Assembly (NCBI RefSeq): GCF_023278185.1
Contig: NZ_CP066356.1
Span: 6,006,001-6,070,000 of the forward strand
DNA: 64,000 nucleotides
Reading direction: 5' to 3'
Source: Bradyrhizobium elkanii USDA 76
GTDB lineage: Bacteria > Pseudomonadota > Alphaproteobacteria > Rhizobiales > Xanthobacteraceae
Shown: one piece after another, positions 17,264-27,953 of the stretch
Layout of the letters: each line of letters opens with the position of its first letter
How positions within the stretch are numbered: position 1 is the first letter of the stretch
Made by a program: the position numbers and the translations under genes
Notes under the pieces: model-generated
Databases searched by the model: none
Seen by the model: only the letters and a program-made list of their open reading frames with translations
Told to the model about the DNA's origin: nothing

Positions 17264-18547
17264 ATGTCAAGCGCGTCCGCAAGTCAGCCGCAAACGGCAA
17301 TCGCGCATTCACCGCGGACCGGCGCGGGCGCGCTGGTCTCCGCGCTGCGTGAGGCCGACTGGCTCACGGCTGACCGTGTCACCGCCTTCACCCGCGTATT
17401 TCTCGTCCTGTTCATCGGCTGCATCGCGATCATCCCATGGGCTGCGCCGACGATGGATGTCGGCCATGATTTCGCGGCGTTCTGGACGGCGGCAAAGCTC
17501 GCGCTCGAAGGCCGCGCCGGCGACGCCTATGGCGACACGGGCCGCGCCGCCGTAGCCGCCGTGCTCGGTCAGAACACCTACGCACCGTTCTTCTACCCGC
17601 CGACGTCGCTGCTGTTCTGGCTGCCCTTCGCACTGGTTCCCTTTGCAACGGCCGCCGTCATCTGGATTGTCACGACCGGCGCCGCCTATGCAGCCGCGGT
17701 GAGAGCCATGCTCGAGCGCGGCTCCGTCGTTCCCGCGCTCGCCTTTCCCGCCGTGTGGGTGTGCGCGCTGTTCGGACAGAATTCGCTGTTCTCGGCGGCC
17801 CTGCTCGGCGGATCGGCCGCCACGCTGGACCGCTATCCGGTGATCGCCGGCGTGCTGCTCGGCTGCTTCAGCTACAAGCCGCAGATCGCCCTGCTTGCGC
17901 CGCTGGTGCTGATCCTGGCGCGGCGCTGGCACGCGCTCGCTGCAGCGGCCGCAACGACGCTCGTGCTTGTGCTGGCGGCCACCGCCGTCTTCGGGATCGA
18001 CCCGTGGATCAAGTTCGTTGCGGTTCTGCCGGAGGCGAGCGCCTGGAGCCTCGGCGGCGGCCCCGGTTTCGAGAAGTTCGCCAGTCCCTATGCCGCGATC
18101 AGGCTGGCCGGCGGATCCAGCAGCACGGCCTGGTTCGTCCAGGTGACCGCGGCCGCGATCGCGATCACCGTCCTGATCCTGGTGCTGCGAAAACGTCCCG
18201 GCGGCGCCGCCGAGATCGCGCTGATGGTGGCGATGACCGGCCTGTGCGTGCCGTCGCTCGGCAACTATGAGGTCGTGATCCTGGCGATCCCGGGCGCGTG
18301 GCTGATCGCGCAGGCGCTTGCGCAGGGCTGGCTGCCCTACGAACGCATCGCTCTCGCTGCGCTTTATTTGACGCCGTTCGCGATGGTGCCTGCGGGCGCC
18401 AACGGCCTGCAACTGGCACCGATCGCCGCTGCGGCAGTTGCCATCCTCGTCGTGCGCCGCATCAGGCATCTGCCATTCCTCGATGCTCCGGCCGAAATCG
18501 GCCAACCCCTGATTTGCCCGACGGCGCAAGCCCCCCAGCAAAAATAG
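17264..18547 (+). CDS. GT87-type (DUF2029) polytopic membrane glycosyltransferase
   Basis: A 427-residue integral membrane protein with about ten hydrophobic helices (for example VFLVLFIGCIAIIPWAA, VPFATAAVIWIVTTGAAYAA and TTLVLVLAATAVFGI). The motif MDVGHDFAAFWTAAKLALEG followed by YAPFFYPPTSLLFWLPFAL is characteristic of the GT87/DUF2029 mannosyltransferase-like family, which uses polyprenyl-phosphate sugars. No sugar or acceptor can be inferred. The frame is open back to 16799, but that part is arginine-rich and runs antisense to a gene remnant, so the ATG at 17264 is preferred; its ribosome-binding site is weak. It stands alone. Confidence 0.75.
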   Translation: MSSASASQPQTAIAHSPRTGAGALVSALREADWLTADRVTAFTRVFLVLFIGCIAIIPWAAPTMDVGHDFAAFWTAAKLALEGRAGDAYGDTGRAAVAAVLGQNTYAPFFYPPTSLLFWLPFALVPFATAAVIWIVTTGAAYAAAVRAMLERGSVVPALAFPAVWVCALFGQNSLFSAALLGGSAATLDRYPVIAGVLLGCFSYKPQIALLAPLVLILARRWHALAAAAATTLVLVLAATAVFGIDPWIKFVAVLPEASAWSLGGGPGFEKFASPYAAIRLAGGSSSTAWFVQVTAAAIAITVLILVLRKRPGGAAEIALMVAMTGLCVPSLGNYEVVILAIPGAWLIAQALAQGWLPYERIALAALYLTPFAMVPAGANGLQLAPIAAAAVAILVVRRIRHLPFLDAPAEIGQPLICPTAQAPQQK

Positions 18548-18570
18548 CGCAACTCCGTGGGGAGAGTCAG

Positions 18571-18598
18571 TGTCGTCCCGGCGAAAGCCAGGACGACA
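18571..18598. terminator. GAAA-tetraloop palindrome between convergent genes
   Basis: TGTCGTCC (18571-18578) pairs perfectly with GGACGACA (18591-18598). Inside, GGC-GAAA-GCC forms a GNRA-capped stem with one C-A mismatch between the two stems. It lies between the convergent GT87 gene and gguB. A related GTCGTCCCGG core occurs at 49865, so it is also a member of a dispersed repeat. A bidirectional terminator role is likely but not proven, as no clear U-tract follows. Confidence 0.6.
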
Positions 18599-18657
18599 GC
18601 GAACAAGCCGTTTGACATGCGCCGGCATCCTGCCCTGGTATTGTGACTGCGTGGCGG

Positions 18658-19848
18658 TCAGCGGCGCTGGTTGTAGACATCGATGCAGACGGCGCCAAGC
18701 AGGACGAGACCCTTGATCACTTGCTGATAATCGATGCCGATACCGAGGATCGACATGCCGTTGTTCATGACGCCCATGATCATGGCACCGACCACCGCGC
18801 CGCCGACCCGGCCGACACCGCCATAGGCCGACGCACCGCCAATGAAGCAGGCGGCGATCACATCGAGCTCGAAGCCGAGACCGGCCTTCGGCGTCGCGGT
18901 GTTGAGCCGGGCTGCGAACACCAGCCCGGCGAGCGCGGCCAGCACGCCCATGTTGACGAAGGTGAAGAAGGTGAGCCGTTCGGTCTTGACGCCCGACAGT
19001 TTCGCCGCCTTGGCATTGCCGCCCACCGCGTAGATCTGCCGCCCGATCACCGTCCGCCGCGTGACGAAGCCATAGAGCGCGATCAAGGCGGTCATGATCA
19101 CGAGCACGTTGGGCAGGCCGCGATGCGAGGCGATCAGATAGGTGAAGTAGAGCACCGCGCCCGCCAGCGCGATGCTCTTGACGATGAAAAATGCGTAGGG
19201 CTCGACGGCGATGCCGTGCGCCTGCTCGCGCGCCCGGCTCCTGGCGGTGGCCAGGACCAGGACAAACGCCAGCACGATGCCGATCGCGAGCGACGTCGGA
19301 TAGAGCGTGCCGGCGCTCGGGAACAGCTCGGGGATGAAGCCCGACGACAGCTTCTGGAAGGTCGGCGGGAACGGCCCGACCGACTGGCCCTGCAGCACCG
19401 CAAGCGCGAGGCCCTTGAACACCAGCATGCCCGCCAGCGTCACGATGAAGGACGGAATGCCGAAATAGGCCACCCAATAGCCCTGGGCCGCGCCGATCGC
19501 GGCGCCGACCAAAAGGCAGGCGACGAAGGCGATCGGGTAGCTGACATGGTAGCGCACCATCAGCACCGCCGCGACGGCGCCGACGAAGCCCGCGACGGAG
19601 CCGACCGAAAGATCGATGTGCCCGGTGACGATCACCAGCAGCATGCCGAGCGCCATGATGACGATGTAGCTGTTCTGCAGCACAAGATTGGTGAGGTTGA
19701 GCGGCTGCAACAGCGTGCCGTCGGTCACGATCTCGAAGAACAGCATGATCGCGAGCAGCGACAGCAGCATGCCGTAGTTGCGCAGATTGTTCTTGATGAA
19801 GCCGGAATGCCTGGGGGTCTCGGAAAGTGATACCGTCTTGTCGGTCAT
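18658..19848 (-). CDS. gguB: Sugar ABC transporter permease (GguB)
   Basis: A 396-residue inner-membrane permease of the ribose/xylose class. It has about ten hydrophobic segments, the family motif ALGMLLVIVTGHIDLSVGSVAG near residue 70 and a second conserved stretch IAACFIGGASAYGGVGRVGGA near the C terminus. The start overlaps the gguA stop by four bases. With ChvE and GguA it forms the multiple-sugar importer known from Agrobacterium (glucose, galactose, arabinose, xylose and similar). The long form of the permease and the gene order chvE-gguA-gguB support the GguB name. Confidence 0.92.
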   Translation of the reverse strand: MTDKTVSLSETPRHSGFIKNNLRNYGMLLSLLAIMLFFEIVTDGTLLQPLNLTNLVLQNSYIVIMALGMLLVIVTGHIDLSVGSVAGFVGAVAAVLMVRYHVSYPIAFVACLLVGAAIGAAQGYWVAYFGIPSFIVTLAGMLVFKGLALAVLQGQSVGPFPPTFQKLSSGFIPELFPSAGTLYPTSLAIGIVLAFVLVLATARSRAREQAHGIAVEPYAFFIVKSIALAGAVLYFTYLIASHRGLPNVLVIMTALIALYGFVTRRTVIGRQIYAVGGNAKAAKLSGVKTERLTFFTFVNMGVLAALAGLVFAARLNTATPKAGLGFELDVIAACFIGGASAYGGVGRVGGAVVGAMIMGVMNNGMSILGIGIDYQQVIKGLVLLGAVCIDVYNQRR

Positions 19849-21425
19849 GGCGCCCCTCCTCCGGCGCGTGCCGCCCCTTCGTCGGCGCCGCGTTCGGACA
19901 TTCTGACATTGCGCATGATGGCGCGCATGATCTTCTCCTGCGTCGCATCGTGCCTTGCGAACTCGCCGACGAAGGCGCCGTCATTCATCACGCAGATCCG
20001 GTCGCAGATGCCGAGCAGCTCGGGCATCTCCGAGGAGATCACCACGACGCCCCTGCCGGCCTCCGCCAGCTCGTTGATGATGGAGTAGATCTCGTATTTG
20101 GCCCCGACGTCGATCCCGCGCGTCGGCTCGTCCAGCAGCAGCACCCTCGGATCGGTCATCAGCCATTTCGACAGCACCACCTTCTGCTGGTTGCCGCCCG
20201 AGAGATCGCTGGTCGCCTGGTAGACGTCGGAACAGCGGATCCGCATCCGGGTGCGGTAGTCGCTCGCAGCTTTCAGCTCGGCGACATCGTCGATCACGCC
20301 GCGCTCCGACACCTGGCGCAGGCTCGCCACCGTCACGTTCTTGCGGACGTCGGCGGCAAGGATCAGCCCGAGCTGCTTGCGGTCTTCCGTGACATAGGCG
20401 ATGCCGGCATCGATCGCGGCCGGCACGCTGGACAGATCGGCCTCGCGTCCATCGAGGCGGACCTTGCCAGAGACGTTGGTACCCCAGGCGCGGCCGAACA
20501 AGCTCATCGCGAACTCAGTGCGGCCGGCGCCCATCAGGCCGGCGATGCCGACCACCTCGCCGCGGCGTAGCGTGAAGTCGACGTTTTTGATCACCTGCCG
20601 CTCGGGATGCAGCGGGTGATACACCGACCAGTTCTCCACCGTCATCACGGGTTCGCCGATCTCCGCCTTCCGCTCGGGGAAGCGGTGCGCGAGATCGCGG
20701 TCGACCATGCTGCGGATGATGCGGTCCTCCTCGATGCGCTCGGTCCGGCAGTCGATGCTGTCGACGGTGCGGCCGTCGCGCAGCACCGTGATGCGGTCGG
20801 CGACGCGCGCAACCTCGTTCAGCTTGTGCGAGATCAGGATCGAGGCAATGCCCTGCTCGCGGAAGGCCAGGAGCCGCTCGAGCAAGGCGGCGCTGTCGGC
20901 CTCGTTGAGGCTTGCGGTCGGCTCGTCGAGGATCAGGAGGCGCACCCGCTTGGACAGCGCCTTGGCGATCTCCACAAGCTGCTGCTTGCCGACGCCGAGG
21001 TCGGTGACCAGCGTGTCCGGCGGTTCCCGCAAGCCGACCTGCGCCAACAGTTCGGCGGTCCGCCTATGCACCGCGTTGCGGTCGATGACGCCGAACCGCG
21101 ACGGCGGATGCGACAGGAAGATGTTCTCGGCAATCGACATCAGCGGGATCAGCGCCAGCTCCTGATGGATGATGATGATCCCGAGCGCCTCGCTGTCGTT
21201 GATGTCGCGGAAGCGCCGCTCCTCGCCGTCGAACACGATCGATCCATCGTAGCTTCCTGCCGGATAGACCCCGCTCAGCACCTTCATCAAGGTCGACTTG
21301 CCGGCGCCGTTTTCGCCGACCAGCGCATGGATCTGCCCGGCCTCGACGGTGAAGCTGACCTCGCGCAGCGCCTGCACGCCGGCAAAGCTCTTGCTGACGC
21401 CGCGCATCTCAAGCATTGCCGTCAT
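19845..21425 (-). CDS. gguA: Sugar ABC transporter ATP-binding protein (GguA)
   Basis: A 526-residue double ATPase of the ribose/galactose (RbsA/MglA) class. The N-terminal domain has Walker A ALVGENGAGKSTLMKVLSGV near residue 40 and LILDEPTASL as Walker B. The C-terminal domain has the degenerate P-loop GLMGAGRTEFAMSLFG, the signature LSGGNQQKVVLSKWL and LLLDEPTRGIDVGAK. It is between chvE and gguB and overlaps the latter. It powers uptake through GguB. Confidence 0.94.
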   Translation of the reverse strand: MTAMLEMRGVSKSFAGVQALREVSFTVEAGQIHALVGENGAGKSTLMKVLSGVYPAGSYDGSIVFDGEERRFRDINDSEALGIIIIHQELALIPLMSIAENIFLSHPPSRFGVIDRNAVHRRTAELLAQVGLREPPDTLVTDLGVGKQQLVEIAKALSKRVRLLILDEPTASLNEADSAALLERLLAFREQGIASILISHKLNEVARVADRITVLRDGRTVDSIDCRTERIEEDRIIRSMVDRDLAHRFPERKAEIGEPVMTVENWSVYHPLHPERQVIKNVDFTLRRGEVVGIAGLMGAGRTEFAMSLFGRAWGTNVSGKVRLDGREADLSSVPAAIDAGIAYVTEDRKQLGLILAADVRKNVTVASLRQVSERGVIDDVAELKAASDYRTRMRIRCSDVYQATSDLSGGNQQKVVLSKWLMTDPRVLLLDEPTRGIDVGAKYEIYSIINELAEAGRGVVVISSEMPELLGICDRICVMNDGAFVGEFARHDATQEKIMRAIMRNVRMSERGADEGAARAGGGAP

Positions 21426-21491
21426 CGGATCATGTCCCGCAGCGTCGATCGTCCCCGGCGCGGTTCGCCGCCGCTCACCCGCCTGTCAGCC

Positions 21492-22565
21492 CTAGTCGAA
21501 TTGCGAGCGCTTGTAATAGCCGCTGTCAATCAGGACTTTCTCCCAATTGGTCTTATCCACCACGACCGGCTTGAGGAGATAGGACGGAACCACCTTGACC
21601 CCGTTGTTGTAGGTCTTGGTATCGTTGACGCTGACGTCCTTCTTGCTCAACACGGCGTCGACCATGTCGGCCGTCACCTTGGCGAGGTCGCGGGTATCCT
21701 TGAAGATGGTCGAATATTGCTCGCCGCGCAGCATCGCCTTGATCGAGGGGACTTCGGCATCCTGCCCGCTGATGTACGGCATCGGCTGGTCCTTGCTGCC
21801 GTAACCAACGCTCTTCAGCGAGGAGATGATGCCGATCGACAGGCCGTCATAGGGCGACAGCACCGCATCGACGCGCTTCTTGCCGTAGAACGCACTGAGC
21901 AGGTTGTCCATCCGCGCCTGCGCGGTCGCGCCGTCCCAGCGCAGCGTCGCGACCTTGTTCATGCCCGTCTGGCCGCTGCCGACCACGAGCTTGCCGCTGT
22001 CGATATAGGGCTTCAACACCGACATCGCGCCGTCGTAGAAGAAGTACGCATTGTTGTCGTCGGGCGAACCGCCGAACAGTTCGATGTTGAAGGGCCCCTT
22101 GCCCTCCTTGAGCCCGAGCGCGTTCTCGATCGACTGGGCCTGCAACACGCCGACCTGGAAATTGTCGAAGGTCGCGTAATAGTCGACATTGGGGGTGTCG
22201 CGGATCAGACGGTCATAGGCAATCACCGTGATGCCCTGGGCCTTGGCCTGCTTCAAGACATCGGACAAGGTGGTGCCGTCGATGGCGGCGATGACCAGCA
22301 CCTTGGCACCCTTGGTCACCATGTTCTCGACCTGGGAGAGCTGGTTCGGAATGTCGTCTTCGGCATATTGCAGATCGGTGCCGTAGCCGCGCTCCTTCAG
22401 CACCTTGACCATGTTGTTGCCGTCGTCGATCCAGCGTGCCGAGGATTTGGTCGGCATCGCGATGCCGATGGTCGGCTTGCTCTGGGCCATGGCGTCGCGA
22501 TCCGACACCGTCGCGGCAAGGCCGGCCAGCGCGAGCGCAAACAAGCTGGTCTTCAATTTGAACAT
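21492..22565 (-). CDS. chvE: Periplasmic sugar-binding protein (ChvE)
   Basis: A 357-residue secreted binding protein. A signal peptide ([20 protein letters not shown]) precedes the mature part starting [19 protein letters not shown]. The stretches [26 protein letters not shown] [39 protein letters not shown] and [20 protein letters not shown] match ChvE. In Agrobacterium ChvE delivers aldoses to GguAB and also to the VirA sensor; only the transport role is supported here, as no vir genes are present. The gene heads the operon, with two operator-like palindromes in the 604-bp gap upstream. Confidence 0.93.
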   Translation of the reverse strand: MFKLKTSLFALALAGLAATVSDRDAMAQSKPTIGIAMPTKSSARWIDDGNNMVKVLKERGYGTDLQYAEDDIPNQLSQVENMVTKGAKVLVIAAIDGTTLSDVLKQAKAQGITVIAYDRLIRDTPNVDYYATFDNFQVGVLQAQSIENALGLKEGKGPFNIELFGGSPDDNNAYFFYDGAMSVLKPYIDSGKLVVGSGQTGMNKVATLRWDGATAQARMDNLLSAFYGKKRVDAVLSPYDGLSIGIISSLKSVGYGSKDQPMPYISGQDAEVPSIKAMLRGEQYSTIFKDTRDLAKVTADMVDAVLSKKDVSVNDTKTYNNGVKVVPSYLLKPVVVDKTNWEKVLIDSGYYKRSQFD

Positions 22566-22962
22566 GCTTCACTCCCTCGTTTTCTTTGAGTTGCGATTCC
22601 GTTTGCCGTGGACAGCGTCAATCGGCAGCTATCATTCGTGGGCGGACCGCAGATCTACGGCGGTGTCAGACCGGCGCCGGGACCGTCACGAACCGAAATT
22701 GCGGAATGTCGATCGAACCCGTCAACAGCGCCAATGCTCACTCCGCACGATCGGCCATGTCGATCCCGCAATGCCCGGTTCATCCGCGAGTCATGCCGTG
22801 GAACGAACAAGACGCAGGAACGACGTGGATGATCTTGAGGCGCCCATCTCCCGGAATTGTTGGCGAGCGCCAGCATCCGCCAGAACCTCCGGCGGTGTGG
22901 CCCTGCTTTTTGCGCCCTTTGATTGATGTTGCTCCCACCGCACGGATGCAAGCACCGACTGG

Positions 22963-22990
22963 CCATTTATTTAATTATCCGAAGAAATTG
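22963..22990. promoter_or_regulatory. Operator-like palindrome A upstream of chvE
   Basis: ATTTATT (22965-22971), ten bases, then AAGAAAT (22982-22988): a near-perfect inverted repeat within CCATTTATTTAA...CGAAGAAATT. A second copy with the same 10-base spacing lies at 23124-23147. The layout resembles TTATTT...AAATAA sites of ROK-family repressors (NagC, Mlc, XylR). The regulator gene is not in this window. The rest of the 22566-23169 gap holds no convincing gene. Confidence 0.5.
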
Positions 22991-23121
22991 ATCGGGGATG
23001 TGGAGGATCGCGAGGCGCCGTTTGGAATTGTCGACAAGTCTCATAGCTCTCCAGGTCGCACGAAACCAGTTTTGGCAACCTTCGGTGGGATTGTGCCCCT
23101 ACCCTGCTATGGACGCAAGCT

Positions 23122-23149
23122 CCATTTATTTAACAACACGAATAAATTT
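23122..23149. promoter_or_regulatory. Operator-like palindrome B upstream of chvE
   Basis: ATTTATT (23124-23130), ten bases, then AATAAAT (23141-23147): a perfect inverted repeat within CCATTTATTTAA...CGAATAAATT. It shares with site A both the half-sites and the inner bases next to them (TAA on the left, CGA on the right), and both have GCAAGC shortly before. The two sites are 159 bp apart, a distance compatible with repressor looping. Confidence 0.5.
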
Positions 23150-23169
23150 GCCGAAACTGGCAGCGGCCT

Positions 23170-23886
23170 TCAGGCATCGATGTCAGAGAGATCGTCGACG
23201 ACCAGCAGTGCCTCGGCAAAATCGTCGTCGCTGAAATAGGTGCTGCGGGTGATGACGACGGGGATACCGGCGCCTGCCGCGGCAGCAAGGCCGTTGCCGG
23301 AATCCTCAACGGCGACGCAATCTCCCGGCCCGAGCCCGAGCCGGGTCAGGACCTCGGTGTAGACATCGGGCGCCGGCTTCTTCCGCGGCACGTCGTCGCC
23401 GGCAACGATCGCCTCGAACTGATCGGCCCAGTCCAGCCCGAGCGAAACCGAGAGTAGCGCATCGATATTGCCATGCGAGGTGGTCGTTGCGATCGCCAGG
23501 CGCTGGCCGCGGCTGCGCGCGCCGGCGAGCCAGGCCCTGACGCCCGGCCGCAACGGACAACCGCCGGCGGCGATCAGCGCGGCGTAGCGCGCGGTCTTGA
23601 TCCTGTGCAGGTCGGCGATCTCGGCGAATGTCAGCATTGGGACCGCGTTGCGCTGGTCGAAGGCGCGGATGCGCTCCTTGCCGCCGGCCACCCGAAGCAG
23701 CCGCGCATAAGTGACCTGGTCCCAAAACCAATCGAGGCCGGCTTCGGCAAAGGCCTCATTGAAAGCGCGGCGGTGCACCTCCTCGGTTTCGGCGAGCGTG
23801 CCGTCGACATCGAAGATCAAGGCGCGAGCGCTCGCAATGATGTCGCGCATCCCGGCGGACCGGATCACGGCGAGCGCCTCGTTCAT
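23170..23886 (-). CDS. cbbY: HAD-type sugar-phosphate phosphatase (CbbY)
   Basis: A HAD hydrolase of 238 residues at the end of the cbb operon. [20 protein letters not shown] (nucleophile Asp near residue 25), [27 protein letters not shown] and [19 protein letters not shown] give the four HAD motifs. CbbY removes xylulose-1,5-bisphosphate, a misfire product and inhibitor of RubisCO, in Rhodobacter. The start overlaps the cbbX stop by four bases, a coupling that fits joint function in RubisCO maintenance. The DVDGT form and operon position distinguish it from phosphoglycolate phosphatase (CbbZ), although that is the main alternative. Confidence 0.88.
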   Translation of the reverse strand: MNEALAVIRSAGMRDIIASARALIFDVDGTLAETEEVHRRAFNEAFAEAGLDWFWDQVTYARLLRVAGGKERIRAFDQRNAVPMLTFAEIADLHRIKTARYAALIAAGGCPLRPGVRAWLAGARSRGQRLAIATTTSHGNIDALLSVSLGLDWADQFEAIVAGDDVPRKKPAPDVYTEVLTRLGLGPGDCVAVEDSGNGLAAAAGAGIPVVITRSTYFSDDDFAEALLVVDDLSDIDA

Positions 23887-24812
23887 CGTCCCTCGCCCGG
23901 CGCACCGGCGCCTTTGACGAACACCCGGCTGGCAAGCACGTCGCCGGCCTCGATCGACATCACATCGTCGGCGGTGAGCGTGCGGTCGAGCTTCGCCACG
24001 ATCCGGTTGGCCTGGCGCAACCGGATGCGGTCGAGCGCGTTGCGGATCGAGCGCGCATTGGAGAACAGCGGCTGTTCCTTCCGCACGGCAATGTAACGGA
24101 TGAAGGCCTCGCGTGCTTCGGGAGAGAAACGATAATTCTGCTGCTGCAACATCAGCTCGGCGATCCAGAGCAGTTCGCCGTCCGAATAGTCCGGGAAGTC
24201 GATGTGATGCGCGATGCGGGAGCGGAAGCCCGGATTGCTCTGGAAGAACTTCTCCATGCGGTCGCCATAGCCGGCCAGGATCACCACCAGATCCTCGCGC
24301 TGCTGTTCCATCACCTGCAGCAGGATCTCGATCGCCTCCTGCCCGTAGTCGCGCTCGTTTTCGGGGCGATAGAGGTAATAGGCCTCGTCGATGAACAGCA
24401 CGCCGCCCATCGCCTTCTTCAATATCTCTTTCGTCTTCGGCGCGGTGTGGCCGATATATTGGCCGACGAGGTCGTCGCGCGTGACGCTGATGACGTGGCC
24501 GCGGCGCACGAAGCCGAGCCGATGCAGGATTCCGGCCATCCGCAGCGCGACCGTGGTCTTGCCGGTGCCGGGGTTGCCGGTGAACGACATATGCAGAGTC
24601 GGAAACGTCGTCGCCAGCGCCATCTTCTGCCTGATGCGTTCGACCAGCAGCAGCGATGCAATCTCGCGGATGCGGGTCTTCACCGGTTTCAGGCCGATCA
24701 ATTCGGAATCGAGCTGGTCGAGCACGTCGCCGATGCCGAGGTCGGCGAATTCGTGGCGAAGGTCGATGGTCTCGAGCGGGGTCTCGCGGATTTGTTCTTG
24801 CGCCTGGGTCAT
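23883..24812 (-). CDS. cbbX: Red-type RubisCO activase (CbbX)
   Basis: AAA+ protein of 309 residues that pulls on the RubisCO large-subunit C terminus to release inhibitory sugar phosphates. Walker [21 protein letters not shown] lies near residue 75, [20 protein letters not shown] is the Walker B region, and [14 protein letters not shown] is the pore-loop segment typical of CbbX. The ATG at 24812 is chosen because the protein from [18 protein letters not shown] matches the family; an upstream in-frame ATG (24896) adds residues unlike it. It follows cbbS after 111 bases and overlaps cbbY. Confidence 0.94.
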   Translation of the reverse strand: MTQAQEQIRETPLETIDLRHEFADLGIGDVLDQLDSELIGLKPVKTRIREIASLLLVERIRQKMALATTFPTLHMSFTGNPGTGKTTVALRMAGILHRLGFVRRGHVISVTRDDLVGQYIGHTAPKTKEILKKAMGGVLFIDEAYYLYRPENERDYGQEAIEILLQVMEQQREDLVVILAGYGDRMEKFFQSNPGFRSRIAHHIDFPDYSDGELLWIAELMLQQQNYRFSPEAREAFIRYIAVRKEQPLFSNARSIRNALDRIRLRQANRIVAKLDRTLTADDVMSIEAGDVLASRVFVKGAGAPGEGR

Positions 24813-24923
24813 GATCCCTTCTCGCCTGGAAAAGCTCCGTCGCCGCGGGGGCGACGACGGAGAAGTGCATCCGGACCAGGGCGGTCGAGGGAGCAACCCG
24901 CCTGGTTTGCAAGCCGGACGCGG

Positions 24924-25349
24924 TCAATGATCGGTGTAGCGTTCGCCTTCGGGGCGGCCCGCTGCATAGGAATGGGTCGCGTAACGCAGATTGCGTCCGG
25001 CGGCCTCCTGACGGTCGAGCCGGAAGCCCGGCTCCTCCCGCGGCCGGTTGACGATGAAGGAGATGCGAACCGACTCCCAGCCCGGGCTGGAATCAAAGCC
25101 GGAGATCCGGATATAGCGGTCGCCATAGACCCGCCGGCAGTCGGCGAGCTCCTTCATGATGCCGGCCGCATCGCGCAGGTCGAACATCGGCAGGCCCCAC
25201 ATGTCCCAATAGGTGTTGCGGGGATGCGGATCGTCGGTGAACTCGATGTTCACCGCCCAGCCCTTGTCGAGACAATATTGCACCTGTGTGGCGATCTGCT
25301 CGTCGGTCAGATCGGGCAGGAACGAGAAGCAGCCTTGGGTCACGCGCAT
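24924..25349 (-). CDS. cbbS: RubisCO small subunit, form IC
   Basis: Small subunit of ribulose-1,5-bisphosphate carboxylase/oxygenase, 141 residues. It starts MRVTQGCFSFLPDLTDEQI and contains NTYWDMWGLPMFDL and the long C-terminal extension FIVNRPREEPGFRLDRQE found in red-type (IC/ID) enzymes, where it forms a beta-hairpin in the central pore. It lies 12 bases after cbbL, as usual for co-translation of the two subunits. Confidence 0.96.
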   Translation of the reverse strand: MRVTQGCFSFLPDLTDEQIATQVQYCLDKGWAVNIEFTDDPHPRNTYWDMWGLPMFDLRDAAGIMKELADCRRVYGDRYIRISGFDSSPGWESVRISFIVNRPREEPGFRLDRQEAAGRNLRYATHSYAAGRPEGERYTDH

Positions 25350-25361
25350 GAGAACCTCCTC

Positions 25362-26855
<1,494 letters not shown>

Positions 26856-27938
26856 TCAGGCGGCCTGGGTCATCTTTCCAATTTGCGGATCGAGCGCGCC
26901 GGCGCGATAGCGACGGGCCATCTCCGGCAGTGCCACCACCTTGATCCTGGCGGCATTGCCGGCCGTGCCGAATTGCTCGAAGCGGTCACGGCAGAGATCG
27001 CGCAACGCATCCATCGCAGGCTTCAGGAATTTGCGCGGATCGAACTCACTCCTCGACTGGACGGCGACCTTGCGGAAGGCGGCGGCCATCGCCAGACGGC
27101 AATCGGTGTCGATGTTGACCTTGCGCACGCCGTGCTTGATGCCGCGGACGATCTCCTCGACCGGCACGCCCCAGGTCTGCGGCATCTCGCCGCCAAACGC
27201 GTTGAACATGTCCTGCAGCGGCTGCGGCACCGAGGACGAGCCGTGCATCACCAGATGGGTGTTCGGCAGGCGGCTGTGGATCTCCTCGACCACGCGCATC
27301 GCCAGGATCTCGCCGTCGGGCCGCCGCGTGAACTTGTAGGCGCCATGCGAGGTACCCATCGCGATCGCAAGCGCATCGACCTTGGTGGCCCGGACGAAAT
27401 CGACCGCCTGGTCCGGATCGGTGAGCAGCTGATCATGGCTCAGCTTGCCTTCGACGCCATGACCATCCTCCTGCTCGCCGCCGCCATGCTCGAGCGAGCC
27501 GAGCACGCCGAGTTCGCCCTCGACCGACGCGCCGACCCAGTGGGCTATGTCGACGACCCGGCGGGTGATGTCGACATTGTAGTCATAGTCGGCCGCGGTC
27601 TTGGCGTCGGCCTTGAGCGAGCCGTCCATCATGACGGAGGTGAAGCCGTAGCGGATCGCGGTGGCGCAGGTCGCCTCTTCGTTGCCGTGGTCGAGGTGCA
27701 GGCAGAGCGGAATCTGCGGATGCATCTCCTCCAGCGCGTCGATCATCTTCGCCAGCATGATGTCGTTGGCATAGGACCGCGCGCCGCGCGAGGCCTGGAT
27801 GATGACAGGCGCATCGCAGGCCGCGGCCGCCTCCATGATGGCGAGGCCCTGCTCCATATTGTTGATGTTGAAGGCCGGCACGCCGTAGCCGCGTTCGGCG
27901 GCATGATCCAGCAACTGTCTCAGGGTTATCCGCGCCAT
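26856..27938 (-). CDS. cbbA: Fructose/sedoheptulose-bisphosphate aldolase, class II (CbbA)
   Basis: Zinc-dependent aldolase of 360 residues, forming fructose-1,6-bisphosphate and probably sedoheptulose-1,7-bisphosphate in the Calvin cycle. Family marks are [20 protein letters not shown] near the N terminus, [15 protein letters not shown] with a zinc-binding histidine, [24 protein letters not shown] and [12 protein letters not shown]. It is placed between cbbT (15-base gap) and cbbL, as in other alphaproteobacterial cbb operons. Confidence 0.96.
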   Translation of the reverse strand: MARITLRQLLDHAAERGYGVPAFNINNMEQGLAIMEAAAACDAPVIIQASRGARSYANDIMLAKMIDALEEMHPQIPLCLHLDHGNEEATCATAIRYGFTSVMMDGSLKADAKTAADYDYNVDITRRVVDIAHWVGASVEGELGVLGSLEHGGGEQEDGHGVEGKLSHDQLLTDPDQAVDFVRATKVDALAIAMGTSHGAYKFTRRPDGEILAMRVVEEIHSRLPNTHLVMHGSSSVPQPLQDMFNAFGGEMPQTWGVPVEEIVRGIKHGVRKVNIDTDCRLAMAAAFRKVAVQSRSEFDPRKFLKPAMDALRDLCRDRFEQFGTAGNAARIKVVALPEMARRYRAGALDPQIGKMTQAA

Positions 27939-27953
27939 GGTGGCGTCCTCCTT

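Noticed and set aside
20607..22589. Long plus-strand open frame across gguA and chvE
   Set aside because: Antisense to two well-identified transporter genes and no recognisable domain.
22566..23169. Open frame of about 217 codons in the chvE-cbbY gap
   Set aside because: Composition and residues do not resemble a protein family, there is no ribosome-binding site, and the stretch contains the two operator-like palindromes.
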